DNA of 49,208 nt. Origin: Candidatus Gastranaerophilales bacterium. GTDB lineage: Bacteria; Cyanobacteriota; Vampirovibrionia; Gastranaerophilales; Gastranaerophilaceae. The notes under the pieces were generated by a model. The model made no database searches. It had not been told where the DNA came from and saw only the letters and a program-made list of their open reading frames with translations. Below, in pieces: positions 35,883-43,327 of the stretch. Each line of letters begins with the position of its first letter. Positions within the stretch are counted from its first letter, which is position 1. The stretch spans positions 1-49,208 of the forward strand of contig CALVEV010000010.1 of assembly GCA_944326685.1 (NCBI GenBank), in the 5' to 3' direction. The translations under genes and the position numbers were made by a program.

Positions 35883-35906
35883 GTTAATAGATTATAAGGA
35901 GAGCAT

Positions 35907-36977
35907 ATGTTCTGGAAAACTAAAAAATGTTCTATGGAATCAGAAATATTAGAACAACCACATGTTATTAAAGAATTAATACACAAATACAATCATCAAG
36001 AATTAGAACTTCCTGAAAATGTTGAAAAAATTGTAATTGTTGCTAGCGGTTCTTCATATCATTGTGCTAGATTTTCTGCTGATTTATTAGGAGAAATTGC
36101 AAATATTGAAGCTAGAGCTATTTATTCTAGCGAATTCAACTTAAAAAAAGTAATTCCACACGATAAAAATACTCTATATATTTTTATCACTCAATCAGGA
36201 GAAACCAGCGATACTTTAACTGCTCTTAAAAGAGTAAATGAAGGATTCGTTGGACCAAATAATGAAAAATATTTTCTTGATACTTTATGTATTACAAATA
36301 ATCAAGAATCTAGTATATGGAATTTATCAAAATACAAAATTAATTGTTCTGCAGGTATTGAAAACTCTATTGCAGCAACAAAATCATTTACTGCTCAAAT
36401 GCTTTGCATTCTAATTGTTGCATTAAATCTTTCAAAACATAAGGGTGGAAACATTGTAGAGTATCTTGACTCTTTAGAAAAATTACCTAATGTTATGGAA
36501 GAAACTTTTCAACTTAGACAAAAAATTAAACACCTTGCAAGATTAATTTCTAAGCAAAAATGTGTTGTTATAACTGCTGACGGTATTTCTTATTCTATTG
36601 CTAAAGAAGCTGCATTAAAAATTAAAGAAACATCTTATATGAATGTAAATGCAACTTACTTAGGTGAATTTATGCACGGACACGTTGCAGTATTAAATAA
36701 TAAATCAGCAGTTTTATACATTGCAGTAGATGGTATTTCTCATACAGCTGTTAGCAACCTTGAAAAAATTAGAAAAAACTATAATCCTACAATGTTTATC
36801 ATTGGAAAACATAATGATCGAATTATATCTAATTTTAACATCAATATTAATTGCGAAAACGAGATTCTACAAATGTTTTCAAACGTTGTAATAATTCAAC
36901 TTTTGGCATTAGAAATTGCTCGTAAACTACACAGAAATATTGACAAACCTAAAGGCTTAAAGAAGGTTGTAACCTAA
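35907..36977 (+). CDS. GlmS-like SIS-domain protein without glutaminase domain
   Basis: This 356-residue protein has two SIS domains like the isomerase half of glucosamine-6-phosphate synthase. ASGSSYHCA (46-54), TQSGETSDT, AATKSFTAQM, the KEAALKIKET segment, GEFMHGHVAVL, and the C-terminal DKPKGLKKVVT correspond to GlmS motifs. The N-terminal glutaminase domain is absent, so it cannot use glutamine. It may be an aminosugar deaminase or isomerase (AgaS- or FrlB-like). AAGGAG lies seven bases upstream of the ATG, and it is 24 bases after gatB in the same direction. Confidence 0.82.
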   Translation: MFWKTKKCSMESEILEQPHVIKELIHKYNHQELELPENVEKIVIVASGSSYHCARFSADLLGEIANIEARAIYSSEFNLKKVIPHDKNTLYIFITQSGETSDTLTALKRVNEGFVGPNNEKYFLDTLCITNNQESSIWNLSKYKINCSAGIENSIAATKSFTAQMLCILIVALNLSKHKGGNIVEYLDSLEKLPNVMEETFQLRQKIKHLARLISKQKCVVITADGISYSIAKEAALKIKETSYMNVNATYLGEFMHGHVAVLNNKSAVLYIAVDGISHTAVSNLEKIRKNYNPTMFIIGKHNDRIISNFNININCENEILQMFSNVVIIQLLALEIARKLHRNIDKPKGLKKVVT

Positions 36978-37300
36978 ATAAACGGATTATTAGTACTTGT
37001 TGACATATCGATTTCTATTCCGTCTACCATACCTGTTCTATCCTGCTTTCTCGACATGTTTTTCTGCATATCATTAGCCTCTCCAGAACCATATGTAGAT
37101 ACCATGCTAGAATATAATAATTCACTAACTTCATTATTTTGTAAAGCTTCATCTATACCAAGATATTCATTTTGATCTCTATCAATTGCATCAAAATCAG
37201 CCTCCCCAACTCCGAATTGTAAGACTTGCTTCTTTTCAGGTTCGGTTGTCTTAAACAATTTTGAAAAAGCTACATAAAGTTGTACTGTAGAAATCGCCAT
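36974..37300 (-). CDS. Small protein with an EF-hand-like loop
   Basis: I do not recognise this 108-residue protein as a whole. Residues 40-51 (DRDQNEYLGIDE) match a calcium-binding EF-hand loop: acidic or polar residues at positions 1, 3 and 5, a hydrophobic residue at 8 and glutamate at 12, but glutamate replaces the usual glycine at 6. Only one loop is visible. The C-terminal third is polar and probably disordered. It overlaps the 3' end of the SIS-domain gene by four bases. GAGAG lies about ten bases before the ATG. Confidence 0.55.
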   Translation of the reverse strand: MAISTVQLYVAFSKLFKTTEPEKKQVLQFGVGEADFDAIDRDQNEYLGIDEALQNNEVSELLYSSMVSTYGSGEANDMQKNMSRKQDRTGMVDGIEIDMSTSTNNPFI

Positions 37301-37484
37301 CTTAATTAACTCTCATCTTGTTTTGATTAACCAAATATATAAAGTATTTTTATTTAAATCAATTTCAATGATTAAATTATATGTTACAAATCTTAATAAT
37401 TAATAGAATATTGAAATGAAATAATAAATATGTCATAATATTATTGCTTTATACTGATGTTAATTTTATTCCTACATTTTTATT

Positions 37485-37625
37485 AAAAGGGAGAATTAGC
37501 TCAGCGGAGTTATGAAGTATACCCATCAATTATAAAAATAATTGCCAGTGGGAAACGGAGGCTCCGAGGCGTTCACCCACCTGCTAACTCGGCAGGTAAT
37601 AAAATCGCATTGGTATAAAGCTTTT
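37485..37625 (+). ncRNA. Unassigned structured RNA or leader element
   Basis: This stretch in a 348-base gap without a gene is much richer in G and C than its surroundings and full of complementary segments. Visible pairings are AAAAG/CTTTT as outermost stem (37485-37489 with 37621-37625), ATACC/GGTAT (37519-37523 with 37612-37616), a CAATTAT/ATAATTG hairpin (37527-37544), GTGGG/CCCAC (37548-37552 with 37576-37580) enclosing AACG/CGTT, and an ACCTGC/GCAGGT hairpin (37579-37597). The loop TAACTC of the last hairpin is complementary to GAGTTA at 37507-37512, a possible pseudoknot. It resembles no tRNA, SRP RNA, RNase P RNA or riboswitch that I can recall. It ends 24 bases before a chromate-type transporter gene, so it may be a cis-regulatory leader or a separate small RNA. 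Confidence 0.45.
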
Positions 37626-37648
37626 TGTTTTTATATTATAATCAAGTA

Positions 37649-38203
37649 ATGAAAATTAGTCTTTGGGATATATATAAAGTTTTCACTAAAATTGGATTAA
37701 TTCTAATTGGAGGTGGATATGTTATTTTACCAATATTAAAAAAAGAAGTAATTGAAGATAGGAATTGGATTACAGAAGATGAATTAGTAGATTATTACGC
37801 AATCAGTCAATCTTTACCTGGCATAATTGCGGCAAATATTTCTATCTTTGTAGGTTACAAACTTCGGGGTAAATTTGGTGCTCTTGCTGCAACTGTAGGA
37901 ATAATTACTGCGCCTTTCATTTGTATTGCAAGTATTTCATCAATTATTGCCCAAATAATTGATTGGACTCCCACAAAAAGTATATTATGGGGAGTTGAAT
38001 TTGGAGTAATTATTTTAATTATATCTTCTGTACAAGAATTATGGAACAAGGCAATTCCTGATAAATTTTCATTATGTATATTCTTAATATTTTTAGCAGC
38101 TATTCTTAAATTAAATATACCACCAACACCAATAATAATTTCATCTATTTTTATTGGTATTGCTTACAACTGTATTATAAGCAAAAGAGGTAAAGAACTA
38201 TGA
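37649..38203 (+). CDS. Chromate-type transporter, first half
   Basis: This 184-residue inner-membrane protein is one half of a split CHR-family transporter. It has the family start FTKIGLILIGGGYVILPILKK, the segment YYAISQSLPGIIAANISIFVGY and five or six membrane helices. The family exports chromate or imports sulfate-like anions in the known cases; the substrate here is unproven. I used the ATG at 37649, which gives the typical N-terminus, in preference to one eight codons upstream. It overlaps the second half by four bases (ATGA). Confidence 0.85.
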   Translation: MKISLWDIYKVFTKIGLILIGGGYVILPILKKEVIEDRNWITEDELVDYYAISQSLPGIIAANISIFVGYKLRGKFGALAATVGIITAPFICIASISSIIAQIIDWTPTKSILWGVEFGVIILIISSVQELWNKAIPDKFSLCIFLIFLAAILKLNIPPTPIIISSIFIGIAYNCIISKRGKEL

Positions 38204-38739
38204 TAATATATTTTAACTTGTTTAAAGAATTTTTTAAAATAGGGATACTCTCTTTTGGTGGAGGCTATGCAACATTACCCTTTTTATACCACATTGCAAA
38301 TCAATATCACTGGTATTCAATAAACGAACTAACACAAATGCTAGCAATTGCATCAATTACACCTGGACCTGTTGGGATTAATATGGCAACTTATGCAGGA
38401 ATGAAAACACAAGGTATAATAACAGCAATTCTTGCAACATTTGCAATTATTCTACCATCTCTTTTCCTTGTTATTGCAATATCTAAACTTTTAAGAAAAT
38501 TTAGTGATAATTTTTATGTTAAATCTGCAATATATGGTCTTAAACCTGCAAGTTGTGCACTTATATCAGCAGTTGCAATAAAACTTATTAAATCTTCAAT
38601 AACAAACATTTATGGAATAATTATATTTGTACCATTATTATTTTTATTTATTTCAAGAAAAAAACATTCACCTATTTTTTACTTAGTTGTTTCAGGTCTA
38701 GCCGGCTTGATCTTGAATATCTTGTTCAAAATTCAATAG
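38200..38739 (+). CDS. Chromate-type transporter, second half
   Basis: This 179-residue protein is the second CHR domain, homologous to its neighbour: FKIGILSFGGGYATLPFL and SITPGPVGINMATYAG are the paired counterparts of the motifs in the first half. About six membrane helices are predicted. Split two-gene CHR transporters of this type work as heterodimers of oppositely oriented halves. The last 42 bases overlap the end of the convergent TPR gene, one of the longest overlaps in the window. Confidence 0.87.
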   Translation: MIIYFNLFKEFFKIGILSFGGGYATLPFLYHIANQYHWYSINELTQMLAIASITPGPVGINMATYAGMKTQGIITAILATFAIILPSLFLVIAISKLLRKFSDNFYVKSAIYGLKPASCALISAVAIKLIKSSITNIYGIIIFVPLLFLFISRKKHSPIFYLVVSGLAGLILNILFKIQ

Positions 38740-40365
38740 AGTTTTTAAATTATTTTCTACATCGCTATTACGAGGATCAATACGTAAAATTTGTCTGTAC
38801 AAATTAATTGCACCGTCTTTATAACCTTCAGATTCATATAACAAGGCTAATCTATACTTAGGCTCTATCATCATAGGATCCAACTCAATTGTTTTTTCTA
38901 ACATATTTTTAGCTCCTTTAGTATCATGCTGAGCTTCACACAATTGAGCTAATTTCCAATGAGCTACAGAATTTGTCGGTTCTGCCTTTATTAAATTAGT
39001 TAAAGCTTTCTTTTCTTCAAATGCGTTATTTATATTATGATAACATTCTGCTAACGGTAAATAATATTGAGCATAGTCTGCTTCTTCACTATAATCCATT
39101 GCTATTTTTAATTGAGAAATTGCTTCTTTATAATTTTTTATCATCATATTAGCTTTTGCTAACTGCTCGTGTACATAAGGATTTGTAACATCAAACTGTA
39201 TAGCCATTGAAAATAATTTAAACGATTCTGTTACATCAGATAACTCAGAACCATTTAGCATTGATGCACCCCAACGAGCATACAAATTACTCATTAAATT
39301 ATGAACACGCCTAACTTCTGTACTTGGAATCACAACTAATAATCCATTATAAATATCATTTGCCTCAGCAAAACGATTTTGCTTTTCATAAACGGTTGCT
39401 AAACGAGTTAAAACTTCTATATTATCCTCAAATTGTAATGATAAATCAGTTAAAACACTTTCTGCTGCTTCTAAATTATCTAGTGTTGAATATATATCAG
39501 CTAAAGTACATTTAGCTTCTACCACATTACTACCAGGGCAATCTATTAATTTTTCGGTATGAGTAAGTGCTTTCATATGTTCACCACACTCTATACAAGT
39601 CTTTACCATCAACTCTAAACCCCATAAACGCATTTCAGCAGGAATTTCTAAATCTAACATTTCTTCTAAAGAGGTTATAACTCTAGGTAAATTTCCAACT
39701 TTTAAATACAACTGTATCATTTTTTTACGGGTTTCATAATCTCTTGGGGTTAATTCCAAACGTGCTTTATATGCTTCAAAAGCAGCAGCATAATCTCCAA
39801 TTTTTTCATTTAATTGTGACAATATTAACTTATACTCAGAGATTTCACGTTTATCCTTTGTCATCGGAATAAGCATATTATATAGTTTAATTGAAGCACT
39901 ATACTGACTTACTTCATTAAACATTTCTGCCATATTTTTAATAACTTCTGGCGATCTATTCCCTCTTTTGTAAAGAATTTCAAATTGTTTTAATGATTCT
40001 ATTGTTAATTTCTTTTTACGATAACAATTAGCCAAAATTAAACGAATATCATCCATTTCTTTATTTCTTTTTAAAATTTTTAAACATTCGTAAATTGCCT
40101 GTGTGATTTTATTTGTATCATAAAAACACTTCGCCAAATAACATCTTACACCATAATGTTTGGGAACTCTTTCTAAATATTTTTTTGCCAAGATTTCTAA
40201 AATTGTATATTCTTTTTCATTATATAAATTTTCTACTTGCTCTAATATATTTTTAGTTGTTACTTGTAAACCTTTCCCCTGTTCTGCATTTTCAGCGGAA
40301 GCAAGAACACCATATAAGATAAATAGAACTATAACCGTTACTATTAAAATTAAACCAATTCCCAA
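38698..40365 (-). CDS. Membrane-anchored TPR-repeat protein
   Basis: This 555-residue protein has one N-terminal membrane anchor (about 3-22) and then tetratricopeptide repeats to the end, about 12 units, for example EYKLILSQLNEKIGDYAAAF and AHWKLAQLCEAQHDTKGAKN. It should be a scaffold held to the inner membrane. The arrangement recalls LapB-like proteins but the rubredoxin tail of LapB is missing. The only start in frame is a TTG, with AAGGG nine bases upstream and a stop codon just before it. Its 3' end overlaps the transporter gene by 42 bases. Confidence 0.85.
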   Translation of the reverse strand: MGIGLILIVTVIVLFILYGVLASAENAEQGKGLQVTTKNILEQVENLYNEKEYTILEILAKKYLERVPKHYGVRCYLAKCFYDTNKITQAIYECLKILKRNKEMDDIRLILANCYRKKKLTIESLKQFEILYKRGNRSPEVIKNMAEMFNEVSQYSASIKLYNMLIPMTKDKREISEYKLILSQLNEKIGDYAAAFEAYKARLELTPRDYETRKKMIQLYLKVGNLPRVITSLEEMLDLEIPAEMRLWGLELMVKTCIECGEHMKALTHTEKLIDCPGSNVVEAKCTLADIYSTLDNLEAAESVLTDLSLQFEDNIEVLTRLATVYEKQNRFAEANDIYNGLLVVIPSTEVRRVHNLMSNLYARWGASMLNGSELSDVTESFKLFSMAIQFDVTNPYVHEQLAKANMMIKNYKEAISQLKIAMDYSEEADYAQYYLPLAECYHNINNAFEEKKALTNLIKAEPTNSVAHWKLAQLCEAQHDTKGAKNMLEKTIELDPMMIEPKYRLALLYESEGYKDGAINLYRQILRIDPRNSDVENNLKTLLNFEQDIQDQAG

Positions 40366-40488
40366 TAGTATATGCCCTTATAGATATAATCCGTTAACTT
40401 TCTTATTATACACTATTTATATAAAAAAATAAACCTTTGTTTTTTTTATTACACTAAATAGATGTTTACTTCCGAAAAAAAAACATTA

Positions 40489-40494
40489 TAAAAT
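40489..40494 (+). promoter_or_regulatory. -10 box of the secreted 199-residue protein
   Basis: TAAAAT ends six bases before the ATG at 40501, with TTTACT (40465-40470) 18 bases upstream and no Shine-Dalgarno sequence. The same arrangement occurs at kdsA and dnaG. Confidence 0.45.
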
Positions 40495-40500
40495 TTATAT

Positions 40501-41100
40501 ATGAAAAGAAAATTGGCATTAATATTTTGTATAATTTGTTTAGCATTGCCTGTCCTTGCAGAAGAAGAGGATGGATGGGCAAAATATGACAATATTGATA
40601 ATGCTTGGGATGGACAAAAAATTATTACGAATAAAGAGTTTGAAGATACAATGAAAGCTCTCGAAGAACGTAAAAACAAAAAAATGAACAAACAAAAAGA
40701 AAAAGCTATTCGTAAATTTAAAGGACAAAGCTTACACGATAACATGGATGTTAGAAAAGAAAATATTGAAAGCCAAACTCCCCTAGAAGAAATGGAAGAA
40801 TGTCAGGTAATTAATATCCCTGTTGATTTTGTTGCTGATGGAAAAATTATTGAAAAGGGGTTTTATAGAGTAATTGGCGAAAAGAAAGATGATGGAGTAT
40901 ACTTAGAGCTATACCAAGCTCATGATTTAATTGCTAAAATTAAAGCTAAAGAAACTAAAGATGATTTTAAACAAGAATACATTCAATTTGTAAAATTGTT
41001 ACCTTACAATGATTCATATATGAAATTAATTTTCGGCTCACTTGATTTCAATGCGTATGCATATATTAATATTGTTAATACTATGTCCTATAGTTATTAA
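40501..41100 (+). CDS. Hypothetical secreted protein, 199 residues
   Basis: I do not recognise the family. A clear signal peptide (about 1-20, basic start, LALIFCIICLALPVLA, likely cut after VLA) precedes a lysine-rich helical stretch (residues 40-75) and a C-terminal region with strand-like segments. CQVINIPVDFVADGKIIEKGFYRVIGE resembles a segment of the secreted protein at 46965, whose SITIEPGYYLL stretch has the same layout. Probably periplasmic. Its 3' end overlaps the convergent DUF512 gene by 20 bases. Confidence 0.65.
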   Translation: MKRKLALIFCIICLALPVLAEEEDGWAKYDNIDNAWDGQKIITNKEFEDTMKALEERKNKKMNKQKEKAIRKFKGQSLHDNMDVRKENIESQTPLEEMEECQVINIPVDFVADGKIIEKGFYRVIGEKKDDGVYLELYQAHDLIAKIKAKETKDDFKQEYIQFVKLLPYNDSYMKLIFGSLDFNAYAYINIVNTMSYSY

Positions 41101-42355
41101 TAAAATCAATTAATTCTTTCAATGAATATTGATTATTTATAACAATAAAGTCTTTTTGAGTAAGTTCTTTCACTTCTGTTAATGTTTTTCCATCTAAAAA
41201 CATATCAGAATAAGGTTTTAACATAATACCTGGAACTATTACAAAATCACATTCAATATCTTTTATTGTATTAATTAAATCATCTGATGTTATTAAACCA
41301 GCTACGGTTATATTTTTCCCCCAATAATTTGATTTTACGGGAATAACATCAGTTTCAAGATTATCAATTTTATTCAAACAACTAGAAACTTCTTTTATTG
41401 CATCTAATCCGGCATATGAAGTTGCAAAAACTAATTTTAAAGACTTATTTATTTTATGTGGCAATTCATATTGGTAAAAATCATCTAATAATGCCCTTAT
41501 AGAACCAACGCCATCATCCAATTGAGAAAAGTTCCCGTAATAATCTGTATTTGGAATAGATTTACCTGCTAATAAGAAAAACTCATCAGAGCAACATACC
41601 TTCTCGTATTTTGAAGCTATTTCTATTGTATTTAGGGCTATTTCAGGTGTAACTTCTTTTAAAATATCACCTTCTCTAAATTGAGTTATACCAACAGGAA
41701 CAATCGCTACAGATAACAAATTATCGCCTAAAGTCGATAAATCCCTCAATGTTCTATCAAGTTCTTTATTATCATTAATTCCTGGACACAATACTATTTG
41801 AGAATGAAATGGTATTTCATTTTCTTTAAACCAATTAAGTTCTTTCATAATATTTGCAGCATTTGGGTTTTTCAACATATTTACTCTTAACTCGGGATTG
41901 GTTGTATGTACAGATACATAAAAAGGCCCTAAATGCATTTTTGCAATACGAGCTTTATCTTTTTGCGTCAAATTAGTTAATGTAATATAAGTTCCCTGTA
42001 AAAAAGAAAGACGATAATCATCATCTTTTACATACAGTGTATCTCTTAAACCTTTTGGTTGTTGGTCTACAAAACAAAATATACATTTATTTAAACAAGG
42101 TTTTATTTTATCAAATACCGCACTTTCGAAAACAATACCCAAATCTTCATCATAATCTTTTTCTAGTTCGATTTCTTCTATTTCACCATTTTTTTTCTTT
42201 ATTTCTACAGTCAAAAATTCAGATTTACAATAAAAGTTATAATCAATCATATCAATTAATTTTTGTCCATCAATTGATAATAATTCATCACCCTCAACTA
42301 TTTCTAATTCTTCAGCTATTGAATTTTCTATTACAGAACTAACGATTGCAGGCAT
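41081..42355 (-). CDS. PDZ, radical-SAM-like, DUF512 iron-sulfur protein
   Basis: This 424-residue protein belongs to the family of putative iron-sulfur oxidoreductases with an N-terminal PDZ-like domain (about 1-65), a cysteine cluster CLNKCIFCF (C87, C91, C94; CxxxCxxC) of radical-SAM type with VDQQPKGLRD after it, and a C-terminal DUF512 domain. The family is found in Cyanobacteria and Clostridia and its reaction is unknown. It overlaps the upstream PadR-like regulator gene by 17 bases, so the regulator may control it. The 3' end overlaps the secreted protein gene by 20 bases. Confidence 0.87.
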   Translation of the reverse strand: MPAIVSSVIENSIAEELEIVEGDELLSIDGQKLIDMIDYNFYCKSEFLTVEIKKKNGEIEEIELEKDYDEDLGIVFESAVFDKIKPCLNKCIFCFVDQQPKGLRDTLYVKDDDYRLSFLQGTYITLTNLTQKDKARIAKMHLGPFYVSVHTTNPELRVNMLKNPNAANIMKELNWFKENEIPFHSQIVLCPGINDNKELDRTLRDLSTLGDNLLSVAIVPVGITQFREGDILKEVTPEIALNTIEIASKYEKVCCSDEFFLLAGKSIPNTDYYGNFSQLDDGVGSIRALLDDFYQYELPHKINKSLKLVFATSYAGLDAIKEVSSCLNKIDNLETDVIPVKSNYWGKNITVAGLITSDDLINTIKDIECDFVIVPGIMLKPYSDMFLDGKTLTEVKELTQKDFIVINNQYSLKELIDFINNYRT

Positions 42356-42857
42356 GTTCTAACCCCTCTAAAAGATTAATAAAATTATTATATTCACATA
42401 TTGTGTTATCCAAAACTAATTTATGAAAATATGTTGGAGTAATTGTATCATCTGATATTTTATTTTCTGCATCAGCCTTAATAAATACAGCACGCTTCTT
42501 AAGTTTTTCAAATAACATTTTTTGAGAATTGATATCTAAAAATCCTGCACAAGAAATTTGAATACGAGCATTTGATAAAAACTGAACAGGATTTTCTGTA
42601 TCAACTTCTAAAATTTTATTTTTTAATTCATCAAGTCCTTTTGTTGTAATTGAATACATAACTGAAACTTTTCCTCCATCAGAAATTGACTTTGATGAAA
42701 TTATTACACCTTTTTTTTCAAGTCTTATAAGAGCTGGCTTAATTGTTCCAAAACTTGGTTTTGTATACGGAGAAAATTTCTTCAATATAGCTTTTAAAAC
42801 TCCATACATTGTTAATGGAGAAGAAGATAATACAAATAAAACTAATAATTCTATCAT
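42339..42857 (-). CDS. PadR-family transcriptional regulator
   Basis: This 172-residue protein is a PadR-like winged-helix repressor. The N-terminal 80 residues show the family pattern: LLVLFVLSSSPLTMYGVLKAI, SFGTIKPALIRLEKKGVI and a YSITTKGLDELKNKI wing end. The C-terminal half is helical as in the dimerisation arm of this family. It is immediately upstream of and overlapping the DUF512 gene, so autoregulation of this pair is plausible. Confidence 0.82.
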   Translation of the reverse strand: MIELLVLFVLSSSPLTMYGVLKAILKKFSPYTKPSFGTIKPALIRLEKKGVIISSKSISDGGKVSVMYSITTKGLDELKNKILEVDTENPVQFLSNARIQISCAGFLDINSQKMLFEKLKKRAVFIKADAENKISDDTITPTYFHKLVLDNTICEYNNFINLLEGLEHACNR

Positions 42858-42903
42858 AATTTATAACTTATCATAAAATTAAAAATTAAGGAAATAAATA
42901 AAA

Positions 42904-42934
42904 AAAGAGCCTGCTTATTTAAAGCAAGCCCTTT
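42904..42934 (-). terminator. Terminator after the HU gene
   Basis: Arms of 13 bases (42904-42916 and 42922-42934) pair with two G-U wobbles when read on the minus strand, around a five-base loop, and lead into a run of T. It follows the HU gene end at 42957. Confidence 0.8.
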
Positions 42935-42956
42935 AATTATCTATTAATAGTTTTAA

Positions 42957-43235
42957 CTATTTTCCGTTAACAACTGTTTTGAATTTTTTACCAGCTGAAA
43001 ATACAGGAACTGTTTTAGCTGGGATAGAAATTTCTTTACCAGTTTGAGGGTTTCTACCATTTCTAGCAGCTCTTTTACGTGCTTCGAAAGTACCAAAACC
43101 AACTAAAGTAACTTTTTTACCTTTAGATACTGTTTTTTGAATAGTATCAACTAAAGCATTTAAAACTTCACCAGCTTCTTTTTGAGTAACTTTAGCTTTT
43201 TTAGAAATTTCTTGTACTAATTCTTCTTTGTTCAT
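42957..43235 (-). CDS. hup: HU-family DNA-binding protein
   Basis: This 92-residue nucleoid protein bends DNA as a dimer. It has the HU fold with an N-terminal helical domain (NKEELVQEISKKAKVTQKEA), VTLVGFGTFEARKR and the DNA-inserting arm with GRNPQTGKEI and the conserved proline, then the closing VPVFSAGKKFK. I chose the ATG at 43235 over an upstream one because AAAGGAG lies about 11 bases before it. A strong terminator follows. Confidence 0.95.
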   Translation of the reverse strand: MNKEELVQEISKKAKVTQKEAGEVLNALVDTIQKTVSKGKKVTLVGFGTFEARKRAARNGRNPQTGKEISIPAKTVPVFSAGKKFKTVVNGK

Positions 43236-43327
43236 AATAGATAAAACTCCTTTCCTATGTGTACATACCATATTATATTTAATACAGGAAATAATGCAAG
43301 AGCTAAATATCCACTTATCAGCCTATT

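Noticed and set aside
37490..37580. tRNA gene, suggested by the D-arm-like GCTCAGCGG
   Set aside because: There is no matching T-arm with GTTCRANYC, no anticodon arm of normal geometry and no acceptor stem closing at the right length.
37485..37625. 6S RNA or a manganese (yybP-ykoY) riboswitch
   Set aside because: The element is too short and too branched for a canonical 6S hairpin with a central bubble, and the conserved manganese-riboswitch loops are not present.
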